Positions 18,322-27,838 of a stretch of 64,000 bases of DNA are shown here, one piece after another. The number at the start of each line of letters is the position of its first letter. Positions within the stretch are counted from its first letter, which is position 1. Source of the stretch: Paenibacillus nanensis (GTDB lineage Bacteria; Bacillota; Bacilli; Paenibacillales; Paenibacillaceae); assembly GCF_003583765.1 (NCBI RefSeq), contig NZ_QXQA01000014.1, positions 62,001 to 126,000 on the forward strand. Reading direction: 5' to 3'. A program made the translations under genes and the position numbers. The notes below the pieces were generated by a model, which was not told the origin of the DNA, made no database searches, and saw nothing but the letters and a program-made list of their open reading frames with translations.

Positions 18322-19623
18322 ATGGCAGACAGCGGCAAAAAAAGAATCGATGCCCGCTCGGCGGAGGCTTTCGCCAGAGCGAAGAAGGTTATTCCAGGCG
18401 GCGTAAACTCGCCGGTGCGCGCATTTAAGTCGGTTGGACTTACTCCGGTCTACATGGAACGGGGAGAAGGCAGCCGCGTGTACGATATCGACGGGAACGT
18501 CTACATCGATTACGTCGCTTCCTGGGGACCGCTCATTATGGGTCACGCTCACCCCGAGGTCATCGAAGCGCTCCGCAAAACAGCGGAGAAGGGGACCAGC
18601 TTCGGCGCTCCTACCGAACTGGAGACGCTGATGGCGGAGCTGGTTTGCGAGCGCGTGCCTTCCGTGGACGTTGTGCGTATGGTGAACTCCGGCACGGAAG
18701 CGACGATGAGCGCGCTGCGCCTTGCGCGCGGCTATACGAAGCGGAACAAAATTATGAAATTCGAAGGCTCCTACCATGGCCACGCCGACAGCTTGCTGAT
18801 CAAAGCGGGCTCCGGCGTCGCGACGCTTGGCTTGCCTGACAGCCCCGGCGTTCCGGAGCAAGTCGCTTCGAATACGATTACGGTTCCTTATAACGATATC
18901 GAATCCGTGAAGCTCGCTTTCCAGAAGTACGGCGAGGAGCTCGCCTGCGTCATTGTGGAGCCGGTTGCCGGCAACATGGGCGTCGTGCCGCCGCTCCCAG
19001 GCTTCCTGGAAGGGCTGCGCAGCATTACGAGCGAATATGGCAGCCTGCTTATTTTTGATGAAGTGATGACGGGCTTCCGCGTCGGTTATCACTGCGCCCA
19101 AGGCCTATATGGAGTAACGCCTGATCTGACCTGCTTCGGCAAGGTCATCGGCGGAGGGCTTCCAGTCGGCGCTTACGGCGGCAGACGCGAGATTATGGAA
19201 ATGATCGCGCCTGCGGGGCCGATCTATCAGGCGGGCACCTTGTCGGGCAATCCGCTTGCGATGGCGGCGGGCTACACGACACTTAAGCTGCTCACGCCGG
19301 AAACGTATGAGCTGCTCGAGCGTCAAGCGGTCCGGCTGCAGCTTGGTTTTGAAGCCAACGCGGAGAAGCACGGTATTGCGTCGACCATTAACCGCGTCGG
19401 CTCGATGGTATGTCCGTTTTTCACGGACAAAACGGTCATTAACTACGAAACGGCTAAAACATCGGACCTGGATCGGTTCAAAAAATATTTTGCGGCGATG
19501 CTGGATCTTGGCGTAAGCATTGCGCCATCTCAGTTCGAAGGCATGTTCGTGTCCGCCGTTCACAGCGACGCGGATATCGATGAGACGATCGCCGCGCATG
19601 ATGCCGCATTGCAGCGTCTGTAA
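18322..19623 (+). CDS. hemL: glutamate-1-semialdehyde 2,1-aminomutase
   Basis: PLP enzyme that isomerises glutamate-1-semialdehyde to 5-aminolevulinate, the product used by HemB. ATG 18322 is preferred over the in-frame GTG at 18298, which overlaps hemB. AAGGGAGA lies about nine bases upstream, and the 433-residue product is the normal length. It shows the GGVNSPVRAF motif at the N-terminus, the conserved VNSGTEATMSA and the PLP lysine Lys274 (CFGKVIGGG). It is the last heme gene of the operon. Confidence 0.97.
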   Translation: MADSGKKRIDARSAEAFARAKKVIPGGVNSPVRAFKSVGLTPVYMERGEGSRVYDIDGNVYIDYVASWGPLIMGHAHPEVIEALRKTAEKGTSFGAPTELETLMAELVCERVPSVDVVRMVNSGTEATMSALRLARGYTKRNKIMKFEGSYHGHADSLLIKAGSGVATLGLPDSPGVPEQVASNTITVPYNDIESVKLAFQKYGEELACVIVEPVAGNMGVVPPLPGFLEGLRSITSEYGSLLIFDEVMTGFRVGYHCAQGLYGVTPDLTCFGKVIGGGLPVGAYGGRREIMEMIAPAGPIYQAGTLSGNPLAMAAGYTTLKLLTPETYELLERQAVRLQLGFEANAEKHGIASTINRVGSMVCPFFTDKTVINYETAKTSDLDRFKKYFAAMLDLGVSIAPSQFEGMFVSAVHSDADIDETIAAHDAALQRL

Positions 19624-19652
19624 CGCGGTTTAATAAAAGGGGGCTTCGCCGC

Positions 19653-20630
19653 ATGATCGAGAAATACGCGACGCGCGAAGGCGAGTGGCTGCTGTTGAAT
19701 GTCGAAGATCTTATCAACGATCCCGACTATCCTTCTGCACCAGCCGCTGGAGCCGACAAGCCGCAGGCCGGCAGTCATCCGCATTTGGTGCGGAATTGGC
19801 TGCTGGCCTCTTCCTTGTTCCCGGCCAAATGGATCAACCGCTTATTCTCCGTCGGCGGGATACAGTGGCAGGGCCGCAAGGTCGGATTGCTTGCTTTTCC
19901 TGCCGCAGATTTGGAAAAGGACAAGCTGTATAGACAAGCTTCGGGCAGCGCGGGTGAAAACCAGCTAAAGCCGGAGGCGGTCTTATATGAAGACGATTAC
20001 TGCCTTGTTTTAAACAAGGCCGCCGGCATGCCGGTTCACGCTTCCTACGAAGGAGAAGGCGGCACGCTCGATTTGGCTGCTTGCCGTCACCTGCTGGCGC
20101 AAGGAGATCCGCTGGCCGTACGGCATATCCATCGCCTTGACGACGATACGTCAGGCCCCGTCCTCTATGCGAAAAATGACTTGGCGCAATGGAAGCTCGA
20201 TGAGGCAATGCGAGAGAAGGCGGTTGACCGGATATATTTGGCTGCCGTTCAGGGCCGTCTTCGGAAAGCGAAAGGCCTGATCGACGCGCCGATCGGCAAG
20301 GACCGTCATCACTCCGCCCGGCGCCGGGTGACACCGAACGGGGATGCGGCGTTGACGCGGTACGAGGTCGTCGCCGAGCTAAACGGTATCTCAATCGTGC
20401 GGCTTGAGCTGGAAACCGGAAGAACGCATCAAATCCGCGTCCATATGAGCCATATCGGACATCCTTTATTAGGCGATGCGCTATATGGCGGCGCGACCTC
20501 TCGTCTAAGTCATCAAGCGCTCCATGGCGAAAAGTTGTGTTTTCCTCATCCATTGTCAGGCAGCATCATCGAGGTTCCAGCTCCTTGGCCGGCATGGCTT
20601 CGGAATATGGTGAAGGACAAATCGTTTTAG
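19653..20630 (+). CDS. RluA-family RNA pseudouridine synthase
   Basis: Converts uridines in rRNA or tRNA to pseudouridine; the exact target cannot be read from sequence. It has 325 residues. The catalytic Asp163 lies in HRLDDDTSG, the RluA signature. The RTHQIRVHMSHIGHPLLGD motif is near the end. I see no clear N-terminal S4 domain; the first 90 residues are variable. An AAAGGGGG site precedes the ATG. It starts 29 bases after hemL and is probably co-transcribed with it. Confidence 0.93.
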   Translation: MIEKYATREGEWLLLNVEDLINDPDYPSAPAAGADKPQAGSHPHLVRNWLLASSLFPAKWINRLFSVGGIQWQGRKVGLLAFPAADLEKDKLYRQASGSAGENQLKPEAVLYEDDYCLVLNKAAGMPVHASYEGEGGTLDLAACRHLLAQGDPLAVRHIHRLDDDTSGPVLYAKNDLAQWKLDEAMREKAVDRIYLAAVQGRLRKAKGLIDAPIGKDRHHSARRRVTPNGDAALTRYEVVAELNGISIVRLELETGRTHQIRVHMSHIGHPLLGDALYGGATSRLSHQALHGEKLCFPHPLSGSIIEVPAPWPAWLRNMVKDKSF

Positions 20631-20712
20631 AGCGAGTTCACACATTGGCTACCGCGATTTTCTAAGTGGTGGTATAGACTTTTTGGACAGCCTTTTCAAG
20701 TGAAAAAGACAG

Positions 20713-20741
20713 TCATGCTCCCGACTCTCCTGCCATATAGA
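20713..20741 (+). promoter_or_regulatory. candidate sigma-E promoter for spoVID
   Basis: TCATGCT, a 14-nt spacer and CATATAGA resemble the mother-cell sigma-E consensus (five of seven and six of eight positions by eye). It lies 57 bases before the spoVID start and fits the expected timing. This is weak evidence from sequence alone. Confidence 0.3.
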
Positions 20742-20797
20742 TAAGTAGTGAATGTATAGCTAGCCCAAGCATTCAGTACGAGAAGGGAGGAAATGGC

Positions 20798-22258
20798 GTG
20801 TCGAATGGGACGAACGGATTGCGCTTTGATGTGTATGAACGGGTACATCTGCCCGATGACGTCGCGGGAATTGACGAGCTGGAGGAGATTGAGCTAGTTC
20901 CCCGGATACAAGTCATTGACAGGGGGGAGCAGGCGATTTTAAAAGGCCAGCTGCTGCTTAGCGGCGTATATCGCGGACAAGAAGGGGCACCCGGTCCATA
21001 CGCGCTTGAGCACTGGATTCCAGTCGAAATATCTTTGCCTATGAATCGGGTGACTAGGCTGGACGATATTTCCATTGAAATCGATAATTTCGACGTGGAC
21101 CTGCTGTCTGCCCGCACGCTGAATATAACGGGCGTATTGTCGCTTCGCGGCATTTCCGTTGATCCGGTGGAGGAACAGCAGACGGAGCAGTGGGAGGAAT
21201 CATTCACTGCTGTGCATCAAAGGGAACTGTATGAGCCGAACGAGCTTGAAAATGAGGAACAACTTGAACAGCAGGCGTTATACGCAAACAGCGCTGATGA
21301 AGCGGCGGAACCGGCGGTTGAGATCAGGGAAGAGGCTGAACCGGCGACTGAAGAGGTTTACATATCGGCTGTAGATCAGCCTGATGAAGCTGAAGAGCAG
21401 GAGGCTATTCAGCATGCGGAAGCTCTCCAGCAAGCGGAGGCTTCCCGCGAACAAGCGGAACTCAGCTGGCTGGAGTGGAATGCTCAGCAGGAAGCCAACC
21501 AAGCTGCCATCGAACAGCAGCAGGCATCCCAGCAGACGTACCAACACCATCAGGAAGCGCCGCCAACGTATCAGCAGCAGCAAGGCAGCTCGCCGTTTGC
21601 GTCGCTTTATCAGCCATACCAGCAACCGTCTTATGCGTCTCGCCCCATCCAGCAGCAAGCTGAGTGGGAAGAGACCATCGCGGAGACTCAAGCCATAGAA
21701 GCTCAAGCAGCAGAGCCTGAAAGCAGCGACGAACCGTATCGCCCTGAAGAGGCAAGCGAAATCGAGGAGCCTGCGATTTCCCTGCAAGAACAGGAGCCGC
21801 TGGAAGAGCGGGAGCCTTCGTTGTCGGCTGAGGTCATTGCGATTGAGCCGGAACCGGAGCTGGAAGCGAAGAAGCCGCAGGAAGTGCAAATCGCTTTTCA
21901 GAGTAAGCCGTCCGGAGGCTCGGAGGAGGCTTCGAACGAGCTCGGCTTCCGCACGCTGCTGCAGTCAAGCAGACGGGAGCAAGCCGCTCGACATGCGGCG
22001 GAGGAAATCGCGAATGTGAAAGCTGCTGAAGCGGAGAAGGCTGAGTCCACTGAGGATGAGATCGAATGGAAGCGCCTCTTCTTAAGCAAGCAGTCCGAGG
22101 ATAATGAGTTCCGCAAAATTAGGATGTGTATCGTCCAACGCGATGAGACGCTTGAACAGATCGCAACACGATACAAAATGAACCCGCGTGAAATTTTAAT
22201 CCATAACGGCTTGCATGAATCGGCGGTTGCGGAAGGCCAACTGCTGTACATCCCGTAA
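20798..22258 (+). CDS. spoVID: stage VI sporulation protein D-like spore coat morphogen
   Basis: Mother-cell protein that lets the coat encase the forespore. It has 486 residues. The GTG start is supported by GGGAGG seven bases upstream. The N-terminal SpoVID domain (about 1-130: LRFDVYERVHLPDDVAGIDE and following) forms the conserved beta-rich part. Residues 130-430 are very rich in Glu, Gln and Ala and look disordered. A single LysM domain closes the protein (about 438-486), as in B. subtilis SpoVID. It lies downstream of hemL, as in B. subtilis. Its partner SafA has a likely counterpart at 50142. Confidence 0.92.
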   Translation: MSNGTNGLRFDVYERVHLPDDVAGIDELEEIELVPRIQVIDRGEQAILKGQLLLSGVYRGQEGAPGPYALEHWIPVEISLPMNRVTRLDDISIEIDNFDVDLLSARTLNITGVLSLRGISVDPVEEQQTEQWEESFTAVHQRELYEPNELENEEQLEQQALYANSADEAAEPAVEIREEAEPATEEVYISAVDQPDEAEEQEAIQHAEALQQAEASREQAELSWLEWNAQQEANQAAIEQQQASQQTYQHHQEAPPTYQQQQGSSPFASLYQPYQQPSYASRPIQQQAEWEETIAETQAIEAQAAEPESSDEPYRPEEASEIEEPAISLQEQEPLEEREPSLSAEVIAIEPEPELEAKKPQEVQIAFQSKPSGGSEEASNELGFRTLLQSSRREQAARHAAEEIANVKAAEAEKAESTEDEIEWKRLFLSKQSEDNEFRKIRMCIVQRDETLEQIATRYKMNPREILIHNGLHESAVAEGQLLYIP

Positions 22259-22282
22259 ACGTTAGGATTGTAATTAATTAGA

Positions 22283-22327
22283 AAATGCCCGCCTTGGCGT
22301 GACATGCGCCAGGTTGGGCATTTTTTG
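22283..22327 (+). terminator. Rho-independent terminator after spoVID
   Basis: AATGCCC pairs with GGGCATT and GGCG with CGCC, with two mismatches between. Six T follow. It lies immediately before array B. Confidence 0.7.
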
Positions 22328-22336
22328 TTTGGATTC

Positions 22337-23329
22337 GCAAGTAAATGCCCACCCGGAGCTGGGTTCGAGCAAATAGTAACGCCACACGCATGTAAAAGTC
22401 TGTCGGGAGCCGGCTTCGAGCAAATAGTAACGCCACACGCAAGTAAATGTCTGCGGGAGCCGGATTCAAGTAAATAGTAGCGCCACACGCAAGTAAAAGT
22501 CTGCCGGGAGCCGGATTCAAGTAAATAGTAGCGCCACACGCAAGTAAATGCCCACCTGGAGCCGGATTCGAGCAAATAGTAGCGCCACACGCAAGTAAAT
22601 GCCCACCCGGAGCCGGATTCGAGCAAATAGTAACGCCACACGCAAGTAAAAGTCTGCCGGGAGCCGGATTCAAGTAAATAGTAGCGCCACACGCAGGTAA
22701 ATGCCCACCCGGAGCTGGGTTCGAGCAAATAGTAACACCACACGCAAGTAAATGCCTGCCGGGAGCCGGATTCAAGTAAATAGTAGCGCCACACGCAAGT
22801 AAAAGTCTGTCGGAAGCCGGCTTCGAGCAAATAGTAGCGCCACACGCAAGTAAATGTCTGCCGGGAGCAGGCTTCGAGCAAATAGTAGCGCCACACGCAA
22901 GTAAATGTCTGCCGGGAGCCGGATTCAAGTAAATAGTAGCGCCACACGCAAGTAAATGCCCACCCGGAGCTGGGTTCGAGCAAATAGTAGCGCCACACGC
23001 AAGTAAATGTCTGCCCGGAGCTGGGTTCGAGCAAATAGTAACGCCACACGCAAGTAAATGCCCACCCGGAGCCGGATTCGAGCAAATAGTAGCGCCACAC
23101 GCAAGTAAATGTCTGCCCGGAGCTGGGTTCGAGCAAATAGTAGCGCCACACGCAAGTAAAGCCCACCTGGAGCTGGGTTCGAGCAAATAGTAACGCCACA
23201 CGCAAGTAAATGTCTGCCCGGAGCAGGCTTGGAGCAAATAGTAACGCCACACGTAAGTAAATGCCCACCCGGAGCAGGCTTCGAGCAAATAGTAACGCCA
23301 CACACAAGTAAATGCCCGAGCGCAGATGG
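22337..23329. repeat. tandem array B: 19 full copies plus one partial of a 51-bp repeat
   Basis: Units begin GCAAGTAAA and end GCGCCACAC. Nineteen run head to tail without spacers from 22337 to 23303, and a decayed partial copy ends at 23329. Two units lost one base each (third and seventeenth); the rest are 51 bp. The last 21 bp (GAGCAAATAGTA-GCGCCACAC) are almost invariant. The first 30 bp come in two main flavours: TGCCCACCCGGAGC-type and GTCTGCCGGGAGC-type, in mixed order. Since 51 is 17 codons, all three minus-strand frames stay open over long stretches. I see no ribosome site or start that makes any of them convincing. It occupies the spoVID-valS gap. Confidence 0.93.
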
Positions 23330-23397
23330 TTTTGACCATTCAAAATCAATCATTACAGGCTTCGCTTATAGTTCTAGCCTATATCCTCATAGGAGAG

Positions 23398-23426
23398 TTG
23401 ACTCGAACGACCAACAAAGGTATGAT
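23398..23426 (+). promoter_or_regulatory. sigma-A promoter for the valS T-box leader
   Basis: TTGACT, a 17-nt spacer and TATGAT form a near-consensus promoter placed right after array B. Transcription would start near 23433, a few bases before the T-box stem I region. Confidence 0.7.
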
Positions 23427-23432
23427 TATACA

Positions 23433-23709
23433 TATATCTTTGAGCAACAACGTTGAAGGGGAATTGTGCGCAGCATGCCTTCAGAGAGCGGAACCGTTAC
23501 GCTGAGAGGTTCTGCAGGATGTAACTGCCTACTTGTCGCCCTGGAGTTGCCTGATTGAACCGCAGGGCGTATCCGTCCCTCGCTAGGTTAGGCCGGCAGC
23601 AGCCGTTATCTGTTTGAGTGCCGCGGGCATATGCGCCTAAGCGGAACAAAGGTGGTACCACGGAAGCAAGACCTTTCGTCCTTTATCGACAGGACGAGAG
23701 GTCTTTTTT
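23433..23709 (+). promoter_or_regulatory. T-box riboswitch leader of valS
   Basis: Binds uncharged tRNA and lets transcription read into the synthetase gene. The conserved T-box motif AAAGGTGGTACCACGG is at 23648-23663. The stem I start (GAAGGGGA, later CAGAGAGCGG) is near 23453-23500, and a CCGTTATC element is near 23604. A terminator follows the T-box. A valine specifier is expected; GTA at 23569 and GTC at 23575 are the codons I could find in a suitable region, but I could not fold stem I well enough to decide. Confidence 0.92.
23668..23709 (+). terminator. T-box regulated terminator
   Basis: A 15-bp stem (arms 23668-23682 and 23691-23705, one G-U pair) with an eight-base loop and a T run. 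Its 5' side lies just after the T-box motif, so the antiterminator would compete with it. Confidence 0.9.
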
Positions 23710-23770
23710 GCATATTATTTCTTGCAAAAGTTTAAGCTTGTGCAGACGAAGATGTGGAGGAATGAACCTA

Positions 23771-26413
23771 ATGTCAGATGACCAACAAAAAACGGCAATG
23801 CCGACGACGTACGATCCGAAGTCGGCGGAGAAGAAATGGTACGATTATTGGATGAAGGGCAATTACTTTGCAGCGGGCCAACGTCCCGATGCGGAGCCCT
23901 ACACGATTGTTATTCCCCCTCCGAACGTAACGGGGATGCTGCATATCGGCCATGCGCTCGATTTTACCCTGCAGGATATCCTGATTCGGACGAAGCGGAT
24001 GCAAGGCTATGACGCGCTGTGGCTTCCGGGGACAGACCATGCCGGCATCGCGACGCAGACGAAGGTCGAGCAGAAGCTCCGCGAGCAAGGCGTATCCCGC
24101 CACGATCTAGGACGAGAAGCCTTCCTTGCGAAGGTATGGGAATGGAAGGATACGTACGCGAACACCATCCGCGACCAGTGGGCGAAGATGGGCTTGTCGT
24201 TGGACTACTCTCGCGAGCGGTTCACGCTGGACGAAGGATTGTCGAAGGCCGTTCGCGAAGTGTTTGTCCGATTATATGAAAAAGGCTTGATTTACCGGGG
24301 CAAAAAAATCATTAACTGGGACCCGGCTGCCCGCACCGCTCTATCCGATATTGAGGTCGAGTACAAAGAGCTGAACGGCCATTTGTATCACCTCCAATAT
24401 CCGCTGAAGGACGGCTCCGGCCATATTACGGTCGCGACGACGCGTCCGGAGACGATGCTGGGCGATACGGCGGTCGCCGTTCATCCGGAAGACGAGCGCT
24501 ATAAGCATCTGATCGGTTCCATGATTGTGCTGCCGGTAACAGGCAGAGAAATCCCGATTATCGCCGACGAATATGTGGAGAAGGAATTTGGCTCGGGCGC
24601 GGTGAAGATTACGCCGGCACACGACCCGAACGACTTCGAAGTAGGCGAGCGTCACGGTCTGCCGCAAATTATCGTCATGGACGAGTCGGGCAAGATGAAC
24701 GAGGAGGCCGGCCCTTACCAAGGCATGGACCGCTTCGAATGCCGCAAGCAGCTCGTGAAAGACTTGCAGGAGCAAGGCGTGTGCATTCGGATCGAGGATC
24801 ATGTGCACCAGGTTGGCCACAGCGAGCGCAGCGGCGCCGTTGTCGAACCATACCTGTCCACGCAGTGGTTCGTTGCGATGAAGCCGCTGGCTGAAGCGGC
24901 GATTGCGGCCCAGAAATCGGGCAAAGGCGTACGGTTCGTGCCGGAGCGCTTCGAGAAAATCTATCTCAACTGGATCGAAAATGTCCGCGACTGGTGCATT
25001 TCGAGACAGCTATGGTGGGGACACCGGATTCCGGCTTGGTACGATGACGCAACCGGCGAGATGCATGTATCCCGCGAGGATATGAAGGGCGATCATCTTC
25101 GTCAGGATAACGATGTGCTCGATACTTGGTTCAGCTCCGCGCTGTGGCCATTCTCCACGCTCGGCTGGCCGGATCAAACCGAGGATCTGAAGCGTTATTA
25201 CCCGACGAACGTACTCGTTACCGGCTACGATATCATCTATTTCTGGGTGGCTCGGATGATCTTTACCGCGCTTGAATTTACGGATGAGATGCCATTTAAG
25301 GACGTGCTGATGCACGGTCTTGTACGTGACAAGGATGGCCAGAAGATGTCGAAGTCGCTGGGCAACGGCGTCGATCCGCTTGATGTCATCGAGCAATATG
25401 GCGCGGACGCGATGCGCTTCATGATTTCGACAGGAAGCACGCCGGGTCAAGACTTGCGCTTCCGCTTCGAGAAGGTGGAGCAAGCCCGCAACTTTGCCAA
25501 CAAGATATGGAATGCGTCACGGTTCGCGCTGATGAACCTGGAAGGCTTCACGGCAAGCGATATCGATATTAAGGTTAAGCTTGGCACGGCGGACCGCTGG
25601 ATCCTGCACCGCTTGAACGAGACGGTGCGCGACGTTACGCGTCTGATCGACAGCTACGAATTTGGCGAAACGGGCCGTTTGCTGTACAACTTCATATGGG
25701 ACGATCTGTGCGACTGGTATATCGAATTCTCGAAGCTCAGCTTGAACGGCGGAGACGAAGCGGCGAAGCGCGCGACCCAATCCGTGCTGGCGTATGTGCT
25801 CGACCGCACGCAGCGTCTCATTCATCCGTTCATGCCGTTCATCAGCGAGGAGATTTGGCAGCATCTGCCGCATGAAGGCGAGACGATTACGCTGGCTCCA
25901 TGGCCGACCTATGACGCCGCTCTTGAGGCGCCGGATGCCGTGAAGGAAATGGAGCTGCTGATGGAAATGATTCGTTCGGTGCGCAATATCCGCGCTGAAG
26001 TGAACGTTCCGATGAGCAAAAAAGTCGAGCTGCTAATTAAGCCGGCCGGCGAAGCGGAAGCCGCGATTTTATCCCGCAACGAGGAGTTTATTAAGCGATT
26101 CTGCGGCACGTCGCTGCTTGAAATCGACTTGAATATGACCGCTCCCGATAAAGCGATGACGGCGATTATTACCGGAGCGGAGCTGTACTTGCCTCTGGCG
26201 GGGCTAATCGATATTTCGCAGGAAATCGCAAGGCTGGAGAAGGAGCTGAAGACGCTGATCTCCGAGGTCGAGCGCGTCGAGAAGAAGCTGGCTAACGAAG
26301 GCTTCGTCGCCAAAGCGCCAGCTAAGGTCATTGAAGAGGAACGCGCGAAGATGAACGATTACGCGGAGAAGCGGGACAAAGTGCTGGCTAGAATCGCGGA
26401 GCTGCGCGGCTAG
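23771..26413 (+). CDS. valS: valyl-tRNA synthetase
   Basis: Class I synthetase that charges tRNA-Val. ATG 23771 is chosen because GTGGAGG ends ten bases upstream; the frame is open further upstream through the T-box leader, which is not coding. It has 880 residues. HIGH appears as HIGH at residue 58 (NVTGMLHIGHAL). KMSKS begins at Lys525. The editing domain lies between them, the anticodon-binding helical domain follows (about 620-770), and a C-terminal coiled-coil arm typical of ValRS closes the protein. Controlled by the T-box leader. folC follows after 23 bases. Confidence 0.98.
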   Translation: MSDDQQKTAMPTTYDPKSAEKKWYDYWMKGNYFAAGQRPDAEPYTIVIPPPNVTGMLHIGHALDFTLQDILIRTKRMQGYDALWLPGTDHAGIATQTKVEQKLREQGVSRHDLGREAFLAKVWEWKDTYANTIRDQWAKMGLSLDYSRERFTLDEGLSKAVREVFVRLYEKGLIYRGKKIINWDPAARTALSDIEVEYKELNGHLYHLQYPLKDGSGHITVATTRPETMLGDTAVAVHPEDERYKHLIGSMIVLPVTGREIPIIADEYVEKEFGSGAVKITPAHDPNDFEVGERHGLPQIIVMDESGKMNEEAGPYQGMDRFECRKQLVKDLQEQGVCIRIEDHVHQVGHSERSGAVVEPYLSTQWFVAMKPLAEAAIAAQKSGKGVRFVPERFEKIYLNWIENVRDWCISRQLWWGHRIPAWYDDATGEMHVSREDMKGDHLRQDNDVLDTWFSSALWPFSTLGWPDQTEDLKRYYPTNVLVTGYDIIYFWVARMIFTALEFTDEMPFKDVLMHGLVRDKDGQKMSKSLGNGVDPLDVIEQYGADAMRFMISTGSTPGQDLRFRFEKVEQARNFANKIWNASRFALMNLEGFTASDIDIKVKLGTADRWILHRLNETVRDVTRLIDSYEFGETGRLLYNFIWDDLCDWYIEFSKLSLNGGDEAAKRATQSVLAYVLDRTQRLIHPFMPFISEEIWQHLPHEGETITLAPWPTYDAALEAPDAVKEMELLMEMIRSVRNIRAEVNVPMSKKVELLIKPAGEAEAAILSRNEEFIKRFCGTSLLEIDLNMTAPDKAMTAIITGAELYLPLAGLIDISQEIARLEKELKTLISEVERVEKKLANEGFVAKAPAKVIEEERAKMNDYAEKRDKVLARIAELRG

Positions 26414-26436
26414 CTTCTTAATAGGGAAGAAGGTTA

Positions 26437-27831
26437 ATGAACATGACAGATCGAATGAAGCAACAAAGCGGGGAGAGCGCGACTCTCCCGTCCTATGAAG
26501 CGGCAGTGGAGTGGATTACCGGTTTGATTCCTTTTGGAATCAGGCCGGGACTGGATCGGATTGAACGGCTGATGGAGCGTCTCGGCAATCCGCACCGGAG
26601 GCTTAAATTTATCCATGTAGCGGGTACGAACGGCAAAGGCTCGACTTGCGCGTACTTGAGCAGCGTGCTGTTCCAAAGCGGATATGACGTGGGTACATTT
26701 ACGTCGCCTTATATTACGAAGTTTACGAACCGGTTCCAATATAACGGCAAAGATATCGAAGAAGAAACGCTGCTCAAGCTGGCGAATGAGCTGAAGCCGC
26801 ATGTCGAAGCGATTGCGGAGACCGAGCTCGGCAGCCCGACAATGTTTGAGGTGTCGACGGCGCTTGCGATTCTTTATTTTGCGAAGGTTACTTATCCGGA
26901 TTATGTGGTATGGGAAACGGGGCTCGGCGGCAGACTGGACGTTACCAACATCGTGTACCCTGTCCTTTCGATTATTACGAATATCGGCCATGACCATATG
27001 GACCGTCTTGGCGATACGCTGGAGAAGGTTGCGGAGGAGAAGGCGGGCATCATTAAGCCAGGTATTCCAGTCGTCAGCGCCGCTACGCAGCCGGAGGTCG
27101 TGGAAGTGCTGAAGCGGGTTGCCTCCGAAAAGAAAAGCACGATTTATATGATTGGCGAGCAATTCGGAGAGACGGCGATCGAGACGAAGGAAGACGAGCA
27201 AACCTTCCGCTTCTCCGGGCTGTTCCGCGATATCGAGCCTTTGACGATCCGTCTGGCCGGAGCGCACCAGCGCACGAACGCGGCCGTGGCCGTTATGGCG
27301 ATCGAAGTGCTGCGGCAGTACAGCGCTCTTGTCGTTGAAGATGAGGCGCTGCAGGCGGGCCTTGTAAAGGCCGCCTGGCCCGGCCGGATGGAGATGGTCT
27401 CGCGGGAGCCGCGAATTTTGCTCGACGGCGCGCATAACCCCGAAGGGGCGGAAATGCTGGCCGATACGCTGAAAAATACCTATCAGTTCGAGCGTCTGCA
27501 TGTTGTGATGGGGATGCTCGAGAATAAGAATCATCGGGAGACGTTTAAGCATATACTACCAATAGTGGATACGCTTATCTTAACCGAGCCCGATTACCGC
27601 ATGAAGATGAATGCGGAGGACTTGGCCGAGATTGTGCGGGAGATGCGTCAGGAAACACCGGAAAACAAGCCTTTTGAGCTCGTGGTGGAGAAAGATTGGA
27701 AGCAAGCTTTGCAAACATTACAACAGATAACCGGGTCCAAGGATCTTGGGGTCGTGACGGGGACGCTTTATTTGATAGCGGATGCTCGCGCCCGTTTGCT
27801 GTACAACTCGGATTCTGAAAAAGGTTGGTGA
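26437..27831 (+). CDS. folC: folylpolyglutamate synthase / dihydrofolate synthase
   Basis: ATP-dependent Mur-ligase family enzyme that adds glutamate to dihydropteroate and to folates. It has 464 residues. The N-terminal P-loop VAGTNGKGSTCAYL is near residue 63. GLGGRLDVTN and the LLDGAHNPEGAEML motif of the C-terminal domain follow. An in-frame ATG six bases downstream is an equally possible start; the upstream AGAAGG site fits either. It lies between valS and murC, as valS-folC does in Bacillus. Confidence 0.95.
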   Translation: MNMTDRMKQQSGESATLPSYEAAVEWITGLIPFGIRPGLDRIERLMERLGNPHRRLKFIHVAGTNGKGSTCAYLSSVLFQSGYDVGTFTSPYITKFTNRFQYNGKDIEEETLLKLANELKPHVEAIAETELGSPTMFEVSTALAILYFAKVTYPDYVVWETGLGGRLDVTNIVYPVLSIITNIGHDHMDRLGDTLEKVAEEKAGIIKPGIPVVSAATQPEVVEVLKRVASEKKSTIYMIGEQFGETAIETKEDEQTFRFSGLFRDIEPLTIRLAGAHQRTNAAVAVMAIEVLRQYSALVVEDEALQAGLVKAAWPGRMEMVSREPRILLDGAHNPEGAEMLADTLKNTYQFERLHVVMGMLENKNHRETFKHILPIVDTLILTEPDYRMKMNAEDLAEIVREMRQETPENKPFELVVEKDWKQALQTLQQITGSKDLGVVTGTLYLIADARARLLYNSDSEKGW

Positions 27832-27838
27832 ACCGTCT

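Noticed and set aside
21898..23349. 483-codon minus-strand frame across array B and the end of spoVID
   Set aside because: The frame is open because the 51-bp unit is a multiple of three and has no minus-strand stops; other minus frames are open too. No ribosome site, and it overlaps spoVID in antisense.
23433..23709. tRNA-like folds in the valS leader
   Set aside because: The conserved T-box motif and the terminator/antiterminator arrangement explain the structure; no tRNA arms with a TTC loop are present.
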